A stretch of 64,000 bases of DNA. It comes from Flagellimonas sp. CMM7. GTDB taxonomy: Bacteria; Bacteroidota; Bacteroidia; Flavobacteriales; Flavobacteriaceae. Each line of letters starts with the position of its first letter. Positions within the stretch are counted from its first letter, which is position 1. Below, one piece after another: positions 62,757 to 64,000 of this stretch. The stretch is taken from the NCBI RefSeq assembly GCF_021390195.1, contig NZ_CP090003.1, positions 794,001 to 858,000 on the forward strand, read 5' to 3'. The position numbers and the translations under genes were made by a program. The notes beneath the pieces are model-generated. The model was not told where the DNA came from. It saw only the letters and a list, made by a program, of their open reading frames with translations, and did not search any database.

Positions 62757-63797
62757 CTATCTTGCTACCCTTCCCGAGGCATCTCCACTCATCAACTTTT
62801 CTACTTCCGCCACTGTTGCCAAATTAGCATCTCCTTTAATAGTGTGTTTTAAACAGGAGGCCGCTACAGCAAAATTTAAAGCATTTTGATCGTCCTCTGG
62901 GTATTTCAACAATCCATATATCAATCCGCCCATAAACGAGTCTCCCCCTCCTACCCTGTCCACGATATGTGTGATCTGGTATTCCGGGGACTTGAACATC
63001 GTCTCTCCATCATAGAGTACTCCTGCCCATGTATTGTGCGAAGCTGATATGGAGCCTCTTAAGGTAGTTATTACTTTTTTGGCCCTAGGGAACTTTTCCA
63101 TCATCTGTGTGCAAACCGAAAGGAATGCTTCAGCCTTTACATGTTCTCCCTGAGTTGTGATGTCCAATCCTTCTGGCTTTATGCCAAAATGCTTTTCTGC
63201 ATCTTCCTCATTACCCAGAACGATATCACAATAGGAAGTAAGTTCGGTCATTATCGCTTCACGGTCTCCTCCATAGTTCCATAATTTGGCCCGGTAGTTC
63301 AGATCCGTGGAAATGGTCACACCTAGCTCACTGGCTGCTTGCACTGCCTCCAAACAAGCATCGGCAGCTCCCTGGGAGATTGCGGGCGTGATCCCAGTCC
63401 AATGGAACCATTCAACGCCTTCAAAGACACTGTCCCAATCTATCATCCCTTTTTCAATCTCCGCGATTGCTGAATGCGCTCTATCATAGACCACTTTGCT
63501 ACCTCGCGAAACGGCTCCGGTCTCAAGGAAATAAATTCCAAGCCTATCGCCACCGTAGACGATTTTATCTGTGCCCACTCCCCGCTTACGCATTTCCATC
63601 AATGCACATGCCCCAATGTCGTTTTTTGGCAAACGGGTAACAAAGTCAACCGGAACACCATAATTGGCCAGCGATACCGCCACATTGGACTCGCCTCCAC
63701 CATAGACAACATCAAAACTATTGGCTTGTGAAAACCTTAAAAATCCAGGAGGTGCTAAACGCAGCATTATCTCTCCGAAGGTCACTACTTTCTTCAT
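62757..63797 (-). CDS. kdgK: 2-keto-3-deoxygluconate kinase
   Basis: This 346-residue PfkB-family kinase phosphorylates 2-keto-3-deoxygluconate with ATP to KDPG. It shows FGEIMLRLAPPGFLRFSQA, the substrate-binding VVYGGGESNVAVSLANYG, ISTDLNYRAKLW, LGNEEDAEKHFG, and the PfkB C-terminal signature with the catalytic base, DRVGGGDSFMGGLIYGLL. Its product is the substrate of the aldolase coded 8 bases downstream. An SDR gene lies upstream on the same strand. Together they fit alginate or pectin monomer catabolism. Confidence 0.94.
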   Translation of the reverse strand: MKKVVTFGEIMLRLAPPGFLRFSQANSFDVVYGGGESNVAVSLANYGVPVDFVTRLPKNDIGACALMEMRKRGVGTDKIVYGGDRLGIYFLETGAVSRGSKVVYDRAHSAIAEIEKGMIDWDSVFEGVEWFHWTGITPAISQGAADACLEAVQAASELGVTISTDLNYRAKLWNYGGDREAIMTELTSYCDIVLGNEEDAEKHFGIKPEGLDITTQGEHVKAEAFLSVCTQMMEKFPRAKKVITTLRGSISASHNTWAGVLYDGETMFKSPEYQITHIVDRVGGGDSFMGGLIYGLLKYPEDDQNALNFAVAASCLKHTIKGDANLATVAEVEKLMSGDASGRVAR

Positions 63798-63839
63798 CTA
63801 TCTAATATATTTATTTGATTGATATTATTGTTATAAAAC

Positions 63840-64000
63840 TTAACTAAAGGCTAGCCCGCCGTTAATATCAATATTATTCCCGGTTACAAATGATGCTTCA
63901 TCGGAAGCCAAGTATGCCACCAAATCGGCAATTTCGTCCGCATTCCCTTCTCTTCTTAAGGGTGTACTGCCAGCTACTTTAGTTCGTACTTCATTTTTGG
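63840..64000 (-). CDS. SDR-family oxidoreductase, C-terminal part (cut by window edge)
   Basis: The last 53 codons of a short-chain dehydrogenase: TPLRREGNADEIADLVAYL, ASDEASFVTGN and NGGLAFS, which are the conserved C-terminal helix and final strand of classical SDR enzymes. The active-site Tyr-x3-Lys lies outside the window. In uronate operons such enzymes reduce the keto-acid product of alginate lyases (DehR-like) or act as KduD, so it probably supplies 2-keto-3-deoxygluconate to KdgK. Confidence 0.85.
   Translation of the reverse strand, partial: KNEVRTKVAGSTPLRREGNADEIADLVAYLASDEASFVTGNNIDINGGLAFS

Noticed and set aside
1..64000. CRISPR arrays, tRNA or rRNA genes, insertion sequences, prophage genes
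   Set aside because: Scanning by eye showed no regular repeat-spacer pattern, no tRNA cloverleaf, no transposase or phage protein, and no terminal inverted repeats.

Overview
The window looks like a chromosomal segment of a marine member of the Flavobacteriaceae (Bacteroidota). The support is AT-rich DNA, weak Shine-Dalgarno signals, many genes preceded by the Bacteroidota -7 element TAnnTTTG, two type IX secretion genes (a Plug-like protein and PorT), a sodium-pumping NADH:quinone reductase, a short primary sigma factor, and a beta-subunit AccD without zinc cysteines. I saw no rRNA, tRNA, CRISPR array, insertion sequence or prophage.

0-7.5 kb: the start of an nqr operon on the minus strand (nqrA, nqrB and the first codons of nqrC), then plus-strand genes for the T9SS Plug-like protein, a DUF3667 membrane protein, ApaG and PruA. 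7.5-12.8 kb: an accessory block with arylamine N-acetyltransferase, a GlxA-type regulator, two secreted proteins that share a five-cysteine N-terminal module joined to different catalytic domains, and a MORN-repeat protein. 12.8-32.6 kb: mostly housekeeping genes (rsmG, fatty acid desaturase, aminotransferase, sulfatase, trkH/trkA, ubiE, porT, an RNA methyltransferase, a TamL-like outer-membrane protein, fbaA, accD, rpsO, pnp, rpoD). One lipoprotein gene in this part is interrupted by a single in-frame stop. 32.6-35 kb: gene-poor, with small hypotheticals and possible gene debris.

35-46.9 kb: a leishmanolysin-like metallopeptidase without signal peptide and trmL, then an AraC / DJ-1 / NTF2-like / beta-lactamase-fold operon whose last product has lost its catalytic residues. 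These are followed by rpe-ypdA and a tightly overlapping set coding for an ATP-grasp protein, an NRDE protein, a DinB protein and a LysE-type exporter.

47-54.8 kb: the most unusual part, an eight- or nine-gene minus-strand cluster. It has three different proteins with Rieske [2Fe-2S] domains: a glutamate-synthase-like FMN/Fe-S protein, a thiamine-diphosphate enzyme and a ferric-reductase-like membrane protein. With them are a CPA1 antiporter, a YHS protein and small membrane proteins. The Rieske and thiamine-diphosphate parts of one protein are separated by a -1 frameshift in a run of five G. Upstream lies an ECF sigma / membrane protein / CpxP-like operon (55.2-56.6 kb), divergent from an EF-hand / YHYH / MORN / SCO lipoprotein operon (56.7-59.1 kb). 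A 28-bp promoter-like sequence (26 of 28 identical) stands before both the lipoprotein operon and the Rieske cluster. The copy before the Rieske cluster is followed after about 85 bases by an intrinsic terminator, so it could make a small RNA.

59.1-64 kb: a 2-keto-3-deoxygluconate utilisation operon on the minus strand (SDR oxidoreductase, KdgK, KDPG aldolase, a non-canonical Nramp-like permease, ketoglutarate-semialdehyde dehydrogenase), as expected of a degrader of alginate or other uronate polymers. Its first genes are visibly more GC-rich than the rest.
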